Origin: UBA6016 sp964568395 | GTDB taxonomy: Bacteria > Campylobacterota > Campylobacteria > Campylobacterales > UBA6016 | Direction of reading: 5' to 3' | Assembly (NCBI GenBank): GCA_964568395.1 | Contig: CAZMPN010000003.1 | Span: 62,001-126,000 of the forward strand | DNA: 64,000 nucleotides | Shown: positions 1-8,824 of the stretch, piece after piece | Numbering within the stretch: the stretch's first letter is position 1 | Layout of the letters: every line of letters starts with the position of its first letter | The notes under the pieces: generated by a model | Seen by the model: only the letters and a program-made list of their open reading frames with translations | Databases searched by the model: none | Told to the model about the DNA's origin: nothing | Made by a program: the position numbers and the translations under genes

Positions 1-37
1 TGTTTACGTTTGGCACCAGACGGATAATGAAGCTCTT

Positions 38-2698
38 TTAGCTCTTTTTTACCAGCTTTTCAAGCAGCTTTTTAGGATCCAGTATGACTAGCATCTGAGT
101 CTCGTTGCCGCTATTTTCAGGCTTTACGATACCATCACCAAGCAGATCGTTCGCGCCGAATACGGTATTTAGGCTGTCTATTCTGTTATTAGGGACCTCC
201 GGTATCTCCCCAAGCTCGTCCACCAATATTCCGAAATACTTTATAGGTTCGTCGCTATCTTCGATATCCTTGTCTATCTTTGTCACGACTATCTGCGTAT
301 TCTCGTCAAGCTCTTTTGGTTCAAGCCCAAGCTCGCACCTTAGATTCAGCACGTCCACCGTCTTGTTGTTGTAGTTTATCCTGCCGGAGAGCATCCTGTT
401 TGCCCCCGGAATCAGCGTAAGCCCTTTGGAGTTTACGGCCTCCACTACAAGTTCGCTCCTGATGCCGAGCCACTTATCGCCGATGTAGAAGCTGGCTATC
501 TCGGTCGTATTTTCGCTTTCAAATCTATGCGACGCCTGAACTCTTAGCTGTTTTGCGGGCTTTTCTTTTTTAGGCTCTACTTCGCATTTTTCGCCGAGCG
601 GAACGAACACTAGAGCCACTATATCGTTTTTGTAGCTGTCAAGCGCGCTCTTGTACTCCCTATAACCATCCGACACTCTTGCGCCAACGGCGTAATATAC
701 TCCGTTAAATTCGGCTATTCCTGAGGTTCCTTGCCCGTTTTTGATCTCGAAATACTCATTCGGAAGCGTGGCAAAACTCTTTTCGCATATCTGCCTGTCG
801 GTGCAAGAAACTATTTTTTTGTTTCTATCGGCGTATACCCCGAAGCTTCCCTTGGCCGGCCCACCCTTTTCGTCTAGCGGCAGGGCATCCTTCAGCATCG
901 CCTCGAACTGCGGCTCGGAGTCGAACACTATACATATACCACCGACAGTCTCGCCAGGTTGGGATGACGAAAGTATGGAGGCCGAATAGATGTAGGTCTC
1001 CTTCCCTCCGTAAAGACTGCTGGACGCAAAAGGCGATACCGTATATTTTTGCGAATCCTTGATGTTTAGCGTCTGCTTGACGAACTCATCGCCGAGCGTC
1101 CTGCCAAGCATATGCCTATCGGAATCTTTCGAGACGGCTACGACCTTGCAGTTTCTGTCAAATACGAAAAGCCCCGTATAGACTGTGTATAGGGAGTTTA
1201 TATAACCGAGGATCTGGGATATCTTCTCGAAATCGTCGCTTGTCGGCTCTTTTGACGATAATATATCCTTAAATGCCGAGGTTAGCGCCCACCACCTACA
1301 GTCGTTGGCGCGCTCGTACAGGTTCCTATCCATGATGTCTATCGCCAGCGCCGCCTGGAACTCGACGTCGCTAAGCAGGGAGGATACGACGGTCTCGTGC
1401 AGGTTTCCGATAGAGTTTTCGAATATCTCCTTCGTTTTTGCGCCCGTGTTACTCACTTCCCACAAAAGCACTTTCGAAAAAGAGGTGTTGACGATGCGTT
1501 TATTGCTGCTCTGCCTTACGTTGCCGTTCCACACCGTACGGTCAAGCTCTTTTTGTATCATGTCCGCCTGTTTTGGGATGTCGCGCAGCTCGTCCGAGAA
1601 TAGCGTCTTGTTGCCCATTACGGCCTCGAGTACGCTTTCGTTTATATTCGCAAGTTTCGAAGCCTCGCTGGTCTCAAAGGCATGCTCGATAGGCAGCATG
1701 GCATGCCCGTACCATCCGAGTCCGCCAAAGCCTTGATAGCCCTTTGTCGGGCAGGTCTTTGCCACATAGCTTCTGCCGGCGAATTTCGATATTTTATAGT
1801 CGCAGTTTATCGCTTTTTCCAACGTGGCGCCTATCGGTATCTGATATCCGTCCGAGCTGGCTATCACCTTGCCGTCTTTATCCAGGAGCGTGAGCACCAG
1901 CCATTCGCTTCCTTCGTTGAGCTTGCCGAATATCCTTTCCATCTCGTCCTCAAACCTGAACGATAAGCTTAGCACCCCAAGCGCAACGTCGGTCTCCGGG
2001 TCGGTGACACGGTATGAGTAGAGCAGGGAGTTTGTCCTATCCGGCTGCATATCAGAATATCCCAGACTCTCCACATACTCTTTTGCAGTCTCCAGCGCCT
2101 CTTTTATCAGCGGGTCCTTTGTTTTTTTGACCCTAGAAGACTTGTTTAGCTCGGCGAGCACATTTCCGTCGGTGTCGCAAAGTATGATATTGTCGTATAC
2201 CGAATACTTCGCTACGTACTCCTCGAACCTCTCTACGATTTTTTCTTTCAATATTGCAAGTTCGGCCTTTTTCTGTTTTATCCCATCTTCGCTATTCGGT
2301 TCTTTCGAGATTTCCAGTATCTGGTAATTGATTTTGTTTTGCTCTCTTATGAAAGCCCTCAAATCGTCGTCGGTAGCCAAAAAGCCTATATCCGCCGTCC
2401 TCTCAAACAGGTTTCTAATCAGGATATCGACGGCCACCTGCGCCTTCGAGTTTATCTCGGAGGCCACCTTTTTTAGCGTCTCCCTGGCTAGGCTGGTCAA
2501 AAGCTTGGATGAGAGGCTCTCGAACTCCTCCCTTGTCTTGCTCATATCCGTTCCGGTGCCGCTCATCTGCCCCAAAAGCGTAAGTATCTCCCATCTGCTG
2601 CCGAGATTTTTCAGTATATTCTCATACTCCAAGACAACTTGCATATGGGGCATCAAAAACCTCAGAGTACCATTTTTATGTTCTTTTGTATTTTTCAT
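38..2698 (-). CDS. Tandem Cache-like sensor protein with C-terminal CheW domain
   Basis: An 886-residue protein. Two similar modules are visible: one begins near residue 85 (ILIRNLFERTADIGFLAT) and one near residue 460 (IMDRNLYERANDCRWWALT); each is followed by a Cache/PAS-like beta region (VYDNIILCDTDGNVLAEL and YTVYTGLFVFDRNCKVVAVS). The last ~150 residues (from SFYIGDKWLGIRSELVVEAV) resemble a CheW coupling domain, which docks CheA and chemoreceptors. I see no signal peptide and no hydrophobic segment long enough for a membrane helix, and no methyl-accepting domain. Inference: a soluble ligand-sensing coupling protein feeding a chemotaxis array. The start ATG at 2698 has only a weak Shine-Dalgarno. 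The 37 bases beyond the stop reach the window edge, so operon partners are unseen. Confidence 0.75.
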   Translation of the reverse strand: MKNTKEHKNGTLRFLMPHMQVVLEYENILKNLGSRWEILTLLGQMSGTGTDMSKTREEFESLSSKLLTSLARETLKKVASEINSKAQVAVDILIRNLFERTADIGFLATDDDLRAFIREQNKINYQILEISKEPNSEDGIKQKKAELAILKEKIVERFEEYVAKYSVYDNIILCDTDGNVLAELNKSSRVKKTKDPLIKEALETAKEYVESLGYSDMQPDRTNSLLYSYRVTDPETDVALGVLSLSFRFEDEMERIFGKLNEGSEWLVLTLLDKDGKVIASSDGYQIPIGATLEKAINCDYKISKFAGRSYVAKTCPTKGYQGFGGLGWYGHAMLPIEHAFETSEASKLANINESVLEAVMGNKTLFSDELRDIPKQADMIQKELDRTVWNGNVRQSSNKRIVNTSFSKVLLWEVSNTGAKTKEIFENSIGNLHETVVSSLLSDVEFQAALAIDIMDRNLYERANDCRWWALTSAFKDILSSKEPTSDDFEKISQILGYINSLYTVYTGLFVFDRNCKVVAVSKDSDRHMLGRTLGDEFVKQTLNIKDSQKYTVSPFASSSLYGGKETYIYSASILSSSQPGETVGGICIVFDSEPQFEAMLKDALPLDEKGGPAKGSFGVYADRNKKIVSCTDRQICEKSFATLPNEYFEIKNGQGTSGIAEFNGVYYAVGARVSDGYREYKSALDSYKNDIVALVFVPLGEKCEVEPKKEKPAKQLRVQASHRFESENTTEIASFYIGDKWLGIRSELVVEAVNSKGLTLIPGANRMLSGRINYNNKTVDVLNLRCELGLEPKELDENTQIVVTKIDKDIEDSDEPIKYFGILVDELGEIPEVPNNRIDSLNTVFGANDLLGDGIVKPENSGNETQMLVILDPKKLLEKLVKKS

Positions 2699-2834
2699 AG
2701 ACAGTTCCGGTTAAATTTTTGTTAAATTTTAGTTAATTGGATTGAATATTTTTGATTATTTTTTAAGCATTTGTGGCTTTAGGAATAAGATATGCAAAGC
2801 ATTTTTTTAGCATTTTTACAAATAAGGATTTTTT

Positions 2835-3389
2835 ATGGAGATAACCGTCAGAGGCCAAAAAACCGAACTGCTCGGCAAGGCGCCGAAAATCAAAGACGAG
2901 GCGCCGGCCGCAAGAGTCTATGAGATGTCAGGCGATCAGTGCGTAGTCGGCATGATAGCGCCCAAAGCGCAGATGTTCATCGTGCTCCCCTCCCTAAAAA
3001 CAGAGGTGTGCTCGTATGGCGCAAAGAAGTTTGACGAACTGCTCTTAGAGACGAAAAACCTTATCTCCTATATAGTTACGGCGGATAGCGTAGAAAACGT
3101 GAATTCGTTTTTGGATGGGCAGTGCCTCAAAAGCATACAGGTTCTGCTGGATAAGGACCGTGATTTTGGCAAGAAATACGGTGTGCTCATAGGCGACGGA
3201 GCGCTAAAAGACAAGCTGGCGCGCGCCGTATTTATAGTGGACGAGAACGGTCTCATCACATACACCGAGATAGTGAGCGAGATAGTAGACGAGATAGACT
3301 ACGACGCATGCATGGCGGCGTTAGAGAGGACGCTGGAGCCAAAACCGCACGATCCGCACCACAGCCATGAAAACTGGATGAGGCACTAA
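2835..3389 (+). CDS. tpx: Thiol peroxidase (Tpx-family peroxiredoxin)
   Basis: A 184-residue cytoplasmic peroxiredoxin that would reduce hydroperoxides using thioredoxin. The N-terminus keeps the Tpx pattern (TELLGKAPKIKDEAPAARV). The peroxidatic cysteine is C59 in VLPSLKTEVCS, matching the family PSxDTxVC motif, and C97 (DGQCLKS) sits where the resolving cysteine of Tpx lies. The C-terminal half (FGKKYGVLIGDGALKDKLARA) is typical of the family. Odd points: an extra cysteine at C36 and a histidine-rich tail (HDPHHSHENWMRH) not usual for Tpx, possibly metal-binding (inference). An AAGGA ribosome site lies 6 bases before the ATG. It is transcribed divergently from the CheW-domain gene. Confidence 0.88.
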   Translation: MEITVRGQKTELLGKAPKIKDEAPAARVYEMSGDQCVVGMIAPKAQMFIVLPSLKTEVCSYGAKKFDELLLETKNLISYIVTADSVENVNSFLDGQCLKSIQVLLDKDRDFGKKYGVLIGDGALKDKLARAVFIVDENGLITYTEIVSEIVDEIDYDACMAALERTLEPKPHDPHHSHENWMRH

Positions 3390-3401
3390 GCCTCTCATCC
3401 G

Positions 3402-3443
3402 AAAGCCTTTTTTGGGCAAAATATTTCCAAAAAATAAGGCTTT
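3402..3443 (+). terminator. Imperfect hairpin after tpx, overlapping the next gene's ribosome site
   Basis: The arm at 3402-3415 (AAAGCCTTTTTTGG) pairs with 3427-3443 (CCAAAAAATAAGGCTTT), with a 3-base bulge. It could end tpx transcription. The right arm contains the AAGG ribosome site used by the ATG at 3447, so folding of a read-through transcript would also mask translation of the downstream ATPase. Confidence 0.4.
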
Positions 3444-3446
3444 TGG

Positions 3447-5162
3447 ATGGCTTCCTCACTCGGTTTTTTAGACTCAGCACAAAACTTCGCCGTAGAAACC
3501 CCGATAGTAAAAGACGAATTTACGCATGCGCTCTGCATAGGAGAGACCGGATCGGGCAAGACGACCGGCTTTATACTCCCAAACATCAAAGACAGAATCT
3601 CAAAAAACCACGGCATCCTCGTATACGACTTCAAAGGCAACCTACACCTTGGCGTAAAGAAGCTGGCTCTAGAAGCGGGCAGGCTAGGGGACGTCATCGA
3701 GATAGGCACTCCGTGGGGCAAAAAGACGAATCCTTTCGAGTATATGACGATAAAAGAGATATATACGCTCCTATTCGCCCTCATCAGCCAAAAAGACACG
3801 GAAGGGGTATTCTGGCATTCGGCGGCGGCTACGCTAGGCTCCAATATCGTACGCATCATCAGGCGCATCGGCAAGGTCAAGGAGTCATTTTCGGAACTTG
3901 GGATAGATTTTCCAAAGCTCTCCTTTAGATACTCGGTAGACTTCAACGACAAGATATCGAAGATAGAACACCATTCGCAGCCTATCAGCGACTATCACGC
4001 CGAGGGCTTCGAATATCCATCGTCTGCATCGTTCGCCTCCCTCTACTCCTGTGTGCGCACGGTAAAAAAGCTATGCATGTTCACCGATGGACATCCGATG
4101 CTTGTGGGCTTTCTTAGAGATAAGCTGATTTCGGCGTTTGCCGCCAAGATGAAAAAAGAGTTCGCCAACCAAAACATAGAAAACGAGTGGCCTACGGTAC
4201 AAAAAGGCTTCGAGGAGGCTATGCTGCGCATAGAGGAGTTGGATAACAGCTTTGGGATGCTGGATAGCTACAAGTCTATGGCGGTATCCATCAGCGACGA
4301 CTTCTCCGGCAACTACGGCGTCATCTTTTCCTTGGAGTCCTCGCTAAAACACTTCTACGACTACAGCTTCTTTAGCGAACACGAGTGCGACATCATCGAG
4401 GAGCTAAATAACGGCAAGATAGTGGTCGTCAACACTTCGCTACTGACGAACCAGATGATAAACGCCCTCAACCAGTCTATAGTCCTAAACCTCTCAAAAA
4501 GAGCGAAGCAGCCGAGAAAGACGCCGGTATCGATATTTATCGACGAAGCGAATAGGGTAGTGGACAAAAACACCGAGCTGGCCACCGACATACTAAGAGA
4601 GGCCAAGGTGGAGCTTATCCTAGCCATCCAGAACGAATCGCAGATGATATACAAGATGGGGCTGGATAGATACAAGGAGCTAAAGGGAAATCTGACGGAG
4701 CAGATAATCTTTAGAAGCAACGACGAAAACCACATGGTGAAAACCGACAAAGACGTAGAGAGGCTGGCTACGCATACCTATCTATCCGGCGAACTCAAAG
4801 AGATCAAGTCCACAAAGCCGATATTTTTCAGCGAGGACGAACTGCTGGCCGCCGAACACGAATACCAAAAAAGCCTGCCGATAGTCTCGGAACTGCTCTC
4901 GATGAACAAGGTCACGGAGCCGACCATAGCGGTATTCGACGACATAGTGTTCGAGCGCGACGACTCCGTATATCTCGAAAACATCGAGACCAAAGAGATA
5001 AAAAAGATAATATTCAGAAGCGACTCCGAGTACAAAAACGCCCGCGAAGAGCTGGCAAAAATCTACAAATACGTCTTCGGGGACGAGAGCGAAGAGACAT
5101 CCACAGCCGACAGCCTGGGCTTCATATCTAGATGGCGCAAGCTGACTAGGGACTTTCGATAG
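3447..5162 (+). CDS. VirD4/TraG-like DNA-transfer ATPase (orphan)
   Basis: A 571-residue P-loop ATPase of the type IV secretion coupling-protein/TraD-TraG group. Walker A is GETGSGKTT (residues 32-40), followed by LVYDFKGN, which is typical of the family (usual form DPKGE). Walker B is SIFIDEANRV near residue 365. There is no N-terminal membrane anchor, unlike classical VirD4, and no relaxase or T4SS gene nearby, so its DNA or protein substrate is unknown. It follows tpx by 57 bases. The start ATG has AAGG 9 bases upstream, inside a hairpin. Alternative: a HerA-like DNA-handling ATPase or a remnant of an integrative element. Confidence 0.7.
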   Translation: MASSLGFLDSAQNFAVETPIVKDEFTHALCIGETGSGKTTGFILPNIKDRISKNHGILVYDFKGNLHLGVKKLALEAGRLGDVIEIGTPWGKKTNPFEYMTIKEIYTLLFALISQKDTEGVFWHSAAATLGSNIVRIIRRIGKVKESFSELGIDFPKLSFRYSVDFNDKISKIEHHSQPISDYHAEGFEYPSSASFASLYSCVRTVKKLCMFTDGHPMLVGFLRDKLISAFAAKMKKEFANQNIENEWPTVQKGFEEAMLRIEELDNSFGMLDSYKSMAVSISDDFSGNYGVIFSLESSLKHFYDYSFFSEHECDIIEELNNGKIVVVNTSLLTNQMINALNQSIVLNLSKRAKQPRKTPVSIFIDEANRVVDKNTELATDILREAKVELILAIQNESQMIYKMGLDRYKELKGNLTEQIIFRSNDENHMVKTDKDVERLATHTYLSGELKEIKSTKPIFFSEDELLAAEHEYQKSLPIVSELLSMNKVTEPTIAVFDDIVFERDDSVYLENIETKEIKKIIFRSDSEYKNAREELAKIYKYVFGDESEETSTADSLGFISRWRKLTRDFR

Positions 5163-5192
5163 TTTCGTAAAATATATTTAGAGGATGTTTGG

Positions 5193-5948
5193 ATGAAAAA
5201 GTCCGTAGTCGCCATTGCGTCTGTTTTGCTGGCTAGCCAGTTTGTCTTCGCCGGAGAGGTCGCCGATAATAAACCAAAAGAAGAAAACAAAAATATCGGA
5301 CAGACGATAGTGGTCGACGTAAAAAAACAAGAGTGGCAAGTCAGAAGAATGGAGTATCTAAGCGCCATAAAGCGTTTGGCCGCAAACGGCAGCGACAAAG
5401 AGGCGTTAGCAATAGTCGACAAGACGTTGACGGAATACGAAAAGACGCCGTGGAGCAAAACCCCCATGGAGGCAATGGATTTATTGCAGACTTTTTATGT
5501 TCCTAGAGAAGGGCTAAAGGGGATGAATATGCTGGTAGCCGAAGCCATTCTGGGCTATAAGGACACGCTACAATGGGCTAGCCCATCCGGAAAATCTGAG
5601 ATTCTTTGGAACGAGCAGTTCCTAACCAGAGCCCTAACCAATTGGGGCAAGGATAAAAAGAGGATGGACGAATGGCTGAAGCTAGTCGAGGATAAGCCAG
5701 AAGAAGCCAAGAAGATAGTCGCCGACGGCGTCAAGTTCGCAAAACTGATAAATGGCTTCAAGGGCGGCTACGACAGGAAATGGTCTACGGCTTATGGGCT
5801 AGAGAGAATGACTGCGGCCTTGGAAAACAAACCGGACAAGCTCAAAGAAACTCCAAATATGTCCGATGACGAAGCTATTAACGAAGCCATAACCAAAATA
5901 TCGGCCTACTATCTACCAAAAAGCATCATCTCGAAGGAGAAGAAATAG
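5193..5948 (+). CDS. Secreted protein of unknown function
   Basis: A 251-residue protein with a clear Sec signal peptide (MKKSVVAIASVLLASQFVFAG, cleavage near residue 20). The mature part is hydrophilic, largely helical in composition and lysine-rich, with no cysteine pair and no catalytic motif that I recognise. It starts 30 bases after the ATPase gene with a good ribosome site (AGAGGA, 7 bases from ATG), so the two may be co-transcribed. It ends at a bidirectional terminator. I cannot name a family; a periplasmic structural or chaperone-like role is only a guess. Confidence 0.6.
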   Translation: MKKSVVAIASVLLASQFVFAGEVADNKPKEENKNIGQTIVVDVKKQEWQVRRMEYLSAIKRLAANGSDKEALAIVDKTLTEYEKTPWSKTPMEAMDLLQTFYVPREGLKGMNMLVAEAILGYKDTLQWASPSGKSEILWNEQFLTRALTNWGKDKKRMDEWLKLVEDKPEEAKKIVADGVKFAKLINGFKGGYDRKWSTAYGLERMTAALENKPDKLKETPNMSDDEAINEAITKISAYYLPKSIISKEKK

Positions 5949-6017
5949 CGACTACCATATCAATATATTTTTAAAGAGAATATACATTATGTTAACCAAA
6001 TAAAATTCCGTATGCAA

Positions 6018-6053
6018 GACAAGGAAAGCTGTAGATATTTGCCTTTCCTTGTC
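6018..6053. terminator. Bidirectional intrinsic terminator
   Basis: A perfect 11-bp inverted repeat (GACAAGGAAAG at 6018-6028, CTTTCCTTGTC at 6043-6053) with a 14-base loop lies between two convergent genes, with T-rich sequence on both sides. It would end both transcripts. Confidence 0.7.
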
Positions 6054-6061
6054 GTTGTTAT

Positions 6062-6871
6062 TTAATGTTTGTTTAGCAGATCATACTTGCTTGGCATTTT
6101 AGGCTGTTTTAGCTGTTCTTCTTTTGCGGCAGCTTGTTGCTTTTTTTGTTGTTTCTCGATTTTCTCTTGTGCGTGTATATCCACCAGCACCTTTAGCTGT
6201 TTTGGATGCTCGCCTAGAAACTCAACCTTGCCGGTTTCTACATTGTATAGAGCTCCCACTATTTTTACTTTGCCTTCAAGTACCATTTCCCTGACTATCG
6301 GGCTTTTTTTAAGTATATTGGCCACCTGCTCCCATACGTTTTCGACTATCGCCTTATTAATCCATTCATCCGCATTATGTCCAGCATGAGCCGCCTTTAC
6401 CCTTGTGACGGCGGGGACTATAGGCGCTACCAGCTTCGGAATGGAACCGCCGACATGCTCCCCTTTCGCAACGGCTGTCACTGCACCGCATTTTGTATGC
6501 CCCATCACGACAACCAGTCTGGTGCCAAGATGCTCGGTGCCGTACTCGATGGTACCTATTTCGTCCGTCGACGATACATTCCCGGCGTTTCTGACGATAA
6601 ACAGATCCCCAAACCCACTGTCAAACAACAGCTCCGGCGGAACCCTGCTGTCGGAGCATGAGTTTATCGTAACAAACGGATGCTGCCCTTTTGATGTCTC
6701 CTGTAGTCTCGTCGCATCAGAATTTGGCCTGATCGATTTACCGCTTACAAAACGCTCATTACCCTCTTTTAGCATTTTTATGGCTTCGTCAGGGCTCACA
6801 GAACCAGCAGCGGTTCCGCTGGCGGACAGCATAATAGATGCCGCGCATACTATCAATACTTTTTTAAGCAT
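6062..6871 (-). CDS. Periplasmic beta-class carbonic anhydrase
   Basis: Interconverts CO2 and bicarbonate. With the start at 6871 it has 269 residues and begins with a signal peptide (MLKKVLIVCAASIMLSASGT). A longer reading to 6925 is open, but AGGGAG lies 5 bases before the 6871 ATG and the extra residues would spoil the signal peptide. Zinc ligands of the beta class are all present: C72 and D74 in NSCSDSRVPPE, and H125 and C128 in GHTKCGAV. The C-terminus is Lys/Gln-rich (KIEKQQKKQQAAAKEE). Inference: it supplies inorganic carbon or balances pH in the periplasm. Confidence 0.9.
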   Translation of the reverse strand: MLKKVLIVCAASIMLSASGTAAGSVSPDEAIKMLKEGNERFVSGKSIRPNSDATRLQETSKGQHPFVTINSCSDSRVPPELLFDSGFGDLFIVRNAGNVSSTDEIGTIEYGTEHLGTRLVVVMGHTKCGAVTAVAKGEHVGGSIPKLVAPIVPAVTRVKAAHAGHNADEWINKAIVENVWEQVANILKKSPIVREMVLEGKVKIVGALYNVETGKVEFLGEHPKQLKVLVDIHAQEKIEKQQKKQQAAAKEEQLKQPKMPSKYDLLNKH

Positions 6872-6999
6872 GAACTCTCCCTTTCTATATTTTTTCAAAC
6901 ATTGCAATATATACAAAACGAACAAAAATTATAAAATAAATAATCAAGCCTATATACGCAATAAAACCACCAAATGCAATCTATCCACCCTCTTCTCTT

Positions 7000-7383
7000 T
7001 TATTTTTCAACCTTCCTAAGAACGTCCAAAAACGCATCCGGCTTTGCCGCGCCGACAAACTGTCTACCTATCTTATTCCCGGAAGCGTCTATGAAATATA
7101 TGGTAGGAGTACCGAACGCCCTAAAGCCGTCAGGGGTTTTGTCTTTTTTTATATCTATTTCCACCGGAACGAACCTACCGTCAATTTCGGAGATAACATC
7201 GGCGTTTTTTAAAACGACGTACTTCATATACTCGCACATATTGCAGCCATCCTGCGTCAGCATCAACATTACAATCTTCTGACTTTTGGCGGCCTCTTTT
7301 TTGGCATCGTCGTAAGATTTGGCCCAAATGAACGCAAAAAGATTTAACGAAAAAACCAATAGCAAGCTAAACAATACCCTCAT
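7000..7383 (-). CDS. Periplasmic thioredoxin-fold protein (CNMC motif)
   Basis: A 127-residue thioredoxin-like protein with an N-terminal signal sequence (MRVLFSLLLVFSLNLFAF) and a redox motif CNMC (C47, C50). The FGTPTIYFID segment supplies the cis-proline strand of the thioredoxin fold. The open frame reaches 7392, but AAGGAG is only one base from that ATG and is well spaced (about 9 bases) from the ATG at 7383. It is the last gene of a tight operon with ccdA and a rhodanese. Inference: it takes electrons from CcdA and reduces periplasmic disulfides or persulfides. Confidence 0.85.
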   Translation of the reverse strand: MRVLFSLLLVFSLNLFAFIWAKSYDDAKKEAAKSQKIVMLMLTQDGCNMCEYMKYVVLKNADVISEIDGRFVPVEIDIKKDKTPDGFRAFGTPTIYFIDASGNKIGRQFVGAAKPDAFLDVLRKVEK

Positions 7384-7401
7384 AGTAGACATACTCCTTG
7401 G

Positions 7402-8130
7402 TTAATTTGAAAATATGGCGGCAATCTTACCGAGACCGCCTGTAGCTATCGCGAAGCCGAGTATGATTAGCATACCTCCGGCGATAATCTCTATAGCCCT
7501 GAAGTATCTTTTGACTCCGTTAAGAAAATGCAGCATAAAGCTAGTAAGAACAGCCGTCAATAAAAACGGAATCGCAAGCCCGGCGGCATAAACTATCAAA
7601 AGCGACACGGATGTAGACGGATTTTCGGCCGCCTTAAATACTATGGCCGCAAATATAGGGCCTACGCACGGAGTCCATCCAAGCGCAAACGACAGACCGA
7701 GAACAAAAGGCGCAAAGAAGGTTTTGCTCTTCACGGAGCCAAAATTCGCCCTTTGTTCAAAGTTTAGAAAACGAATACCTATGACGCCGGTCATATGCAA
7801 TCCAAAAAGAACGATAATACCCCCGGCCAGCCAGCTAATCCATTCATAATTGAAGATATTGCCGATCAATTCGGCCATCGCAACGCCTAGAAGCACAAAT
7901 ACGACGCCAAACCCTAAGACAAACATCAAAGCGGCGTAAAAGATTTTCAGCCTCTCCTTTGCCCCAATCTCTTCGCCGTTAGCCAGGCGTTTTACCGATA
8001 TGCCGGATATATACGATATATAGGCCGGTATCAGCGGCAACACGCAAGGGCTTACAAAAGTAAGCACCCCCGCTATAAAACTTACAAGAAAAGGCATGCT
8101 CTGAAATAGGCCAGATAGATATAGTTCCAT
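7402..8130 (-). CDS. ccdA: CcdA/DsbD-type transmembrane thiol-electron transporter
   Basis: A 242-residue polytopic membrane protein. Family hallmarks: the LTFVSPCVLPLIPAYISYIS segment near the N-terminus and GWTPCVGPIFAAI in the second repeat; these two prolines-plus-cysteine motifs carry the redox pair that moves electrons from cytoplasmic thioredoxin to the periplasm. About six hydrophobic helices are visible. It lies between the rhodanese gene (9-base gap) and the thioredoxin-like gene, whose ribosome site abuts its stop. The context suggests service to a periplasmic thiol or sulfane-sulfur pathway rather than only cytochrome c maturation. Confidence 0.9.
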   Translation of the reverse strand: MELYLSGLFQSMPFLVSFIAGVLTFVSPCVLPLIPAYISYISGISVKRLANGEEIGAKERLKIFYAALMFVLGFGVVFVLLGVAMAELIGNIFNYEWISWLAGGIIVLFGLHMTGVIGIRFLNFEQRANFGSVKSKTFFAPFVLGLSFALGWTPCVGPIFAAIVFKAAENPSTSVSLLIVYAAGLAIPFLLTAVLTSFMLHFLNGVKRYFRAIEIIAGGMLIILGFAIATGGLGKIAAIFSN

Positions 8131-8139
8131 ATTGGCTCG

Positions 8140-8613
8140 CTATTTTTTCAATATCATCGTGCCGCTTCCGGTCTCTACCGGGTAGCCTTCTTCTATCCAA
8201 GCCTTAAACCCGCCTTGCAGCGACTTGGCGTTTTTATATCCGAGTTTCCTCAACGTATCTGCGGCCATGATGGCCCTAGGACCGCTTCTGCAGTATGTAA
8301 CTATCGCAACATTCTTATCTTTTAGTTTTTTAGGTATATCGAACTCTATATTCCCTCTGGTGGAAGCTATATTTTCGCCGCTAACGGAGCTTAGTATCTC
8401 ACCCTCCGCCCTTTGATCCGCCTCTCTGGCGTCGAACATAACGATAGGCATATCTTTATCAAGCATGGCTTTTAGTTCTTTTGCCGATATTTCGTTGCCT
8501 CTTTTGGCTTCGTCAAGCATTTTTTGGAACTCTGGCGAAAAGGCCGAAGCCCCAAACAAATTCGAGACGACAAAACCACAGGAGACCGCCAATAGAAACA
8601 ATGACTTTTTCAT
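8140..8613 (-). CDS. Secreted rhodanese-like sulfurtransferase
   Basis: A 157-residue single rhodanese domain behind a signal peptide (MKKSLFLLAVSCGFVVSNLFGASA). The active-site loop is CRSGPRA with the persulfide cysteine at C108. The MFDAREADQRAEGEI segment is the usual CH2-type conserved region. First gene of the rhodanese-ccdA-thioredoxin operon, divergent from an ArsR-family regulator. Known chemistry: transfer of sulfane sulfur from thiosulfate or persulfides. The pairing with CcdA and a periplasmic thioredoxin fits sulfur release or repair in the periplasm (inference). Confidence 0.87.
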   Translation of the reverse strand: MKKSLFLLAVSCGFVVSNLFGASAFSPEFQKMLDEAKRGNEISAKELKAMLDKDMPIVMFDAREADQRAEGEILSSVSGENIASTRGNIEFDIPKKLKDKNVAIVTYCRSGPRAIMAADTLRKLGYKNAKSLQGGFKAWIEEGYPVETGSGTMILKK

Positions 8614-8694
8614 AACTTTTCCTTTATAAATTTGGAGTTTATCCCGCTTTTCGCGGTAGCTTTTGCCCTACTTTTGGAATATGGCTATGCTATT

Positions 8695-8700
8695 ATTATA
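8695..8700 (-). promoter_or_regulatory. Possible -10 box for the rhodanese operon
   Basis: TATAAT reads on the minus strand at 8700-8695, about 80 bases before the rhodanese ATG. No convincing -35 is present, which is common in Campylobacterota promoters. Confidence 0.35.
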
Positions 8701-8747
8701 AATAGCGGAGCATTTGCGATTCTTATGCTGCTATTTATTTAACTTAT

Positions 8748-8777
8748 TAGTTATTTAGCTATTTGACTAAATAACTA
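8748..8777. promoter_or_regulatory. Operator: perfect 11-bp inverted repeat
   Basis: TAGTTATTTAG (8748-8758) and CTAAATAACTA (8767-8777) form a perfect inverted repeat around an 8-base spacer. It sits in the divergent region and overlaps the -35 box of the ArsR-type gene. The size and symmetry suit an ArsR-family dimer, so it probably controls both directions. Confidence 0.65.
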
Positions 8778-8791
8778 TCGACAGCTATAAT
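8763..8791 (+). promoter_or_regulatory. Sigma70 promoter of the ArsR-type gene
   Basis: TTGACT (8763-8768) and TATAAT (8786-8791) are separated by exactly 17 bases. The -35 lies inside the inverted-repeat operator, implying autorepression by the regulator starting at 8825. Confidence 0.7.
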
Positions 8792-8824
8792 AACCAAAAC
8801 AAAACAACGTGTCAAGAGGTGTAG

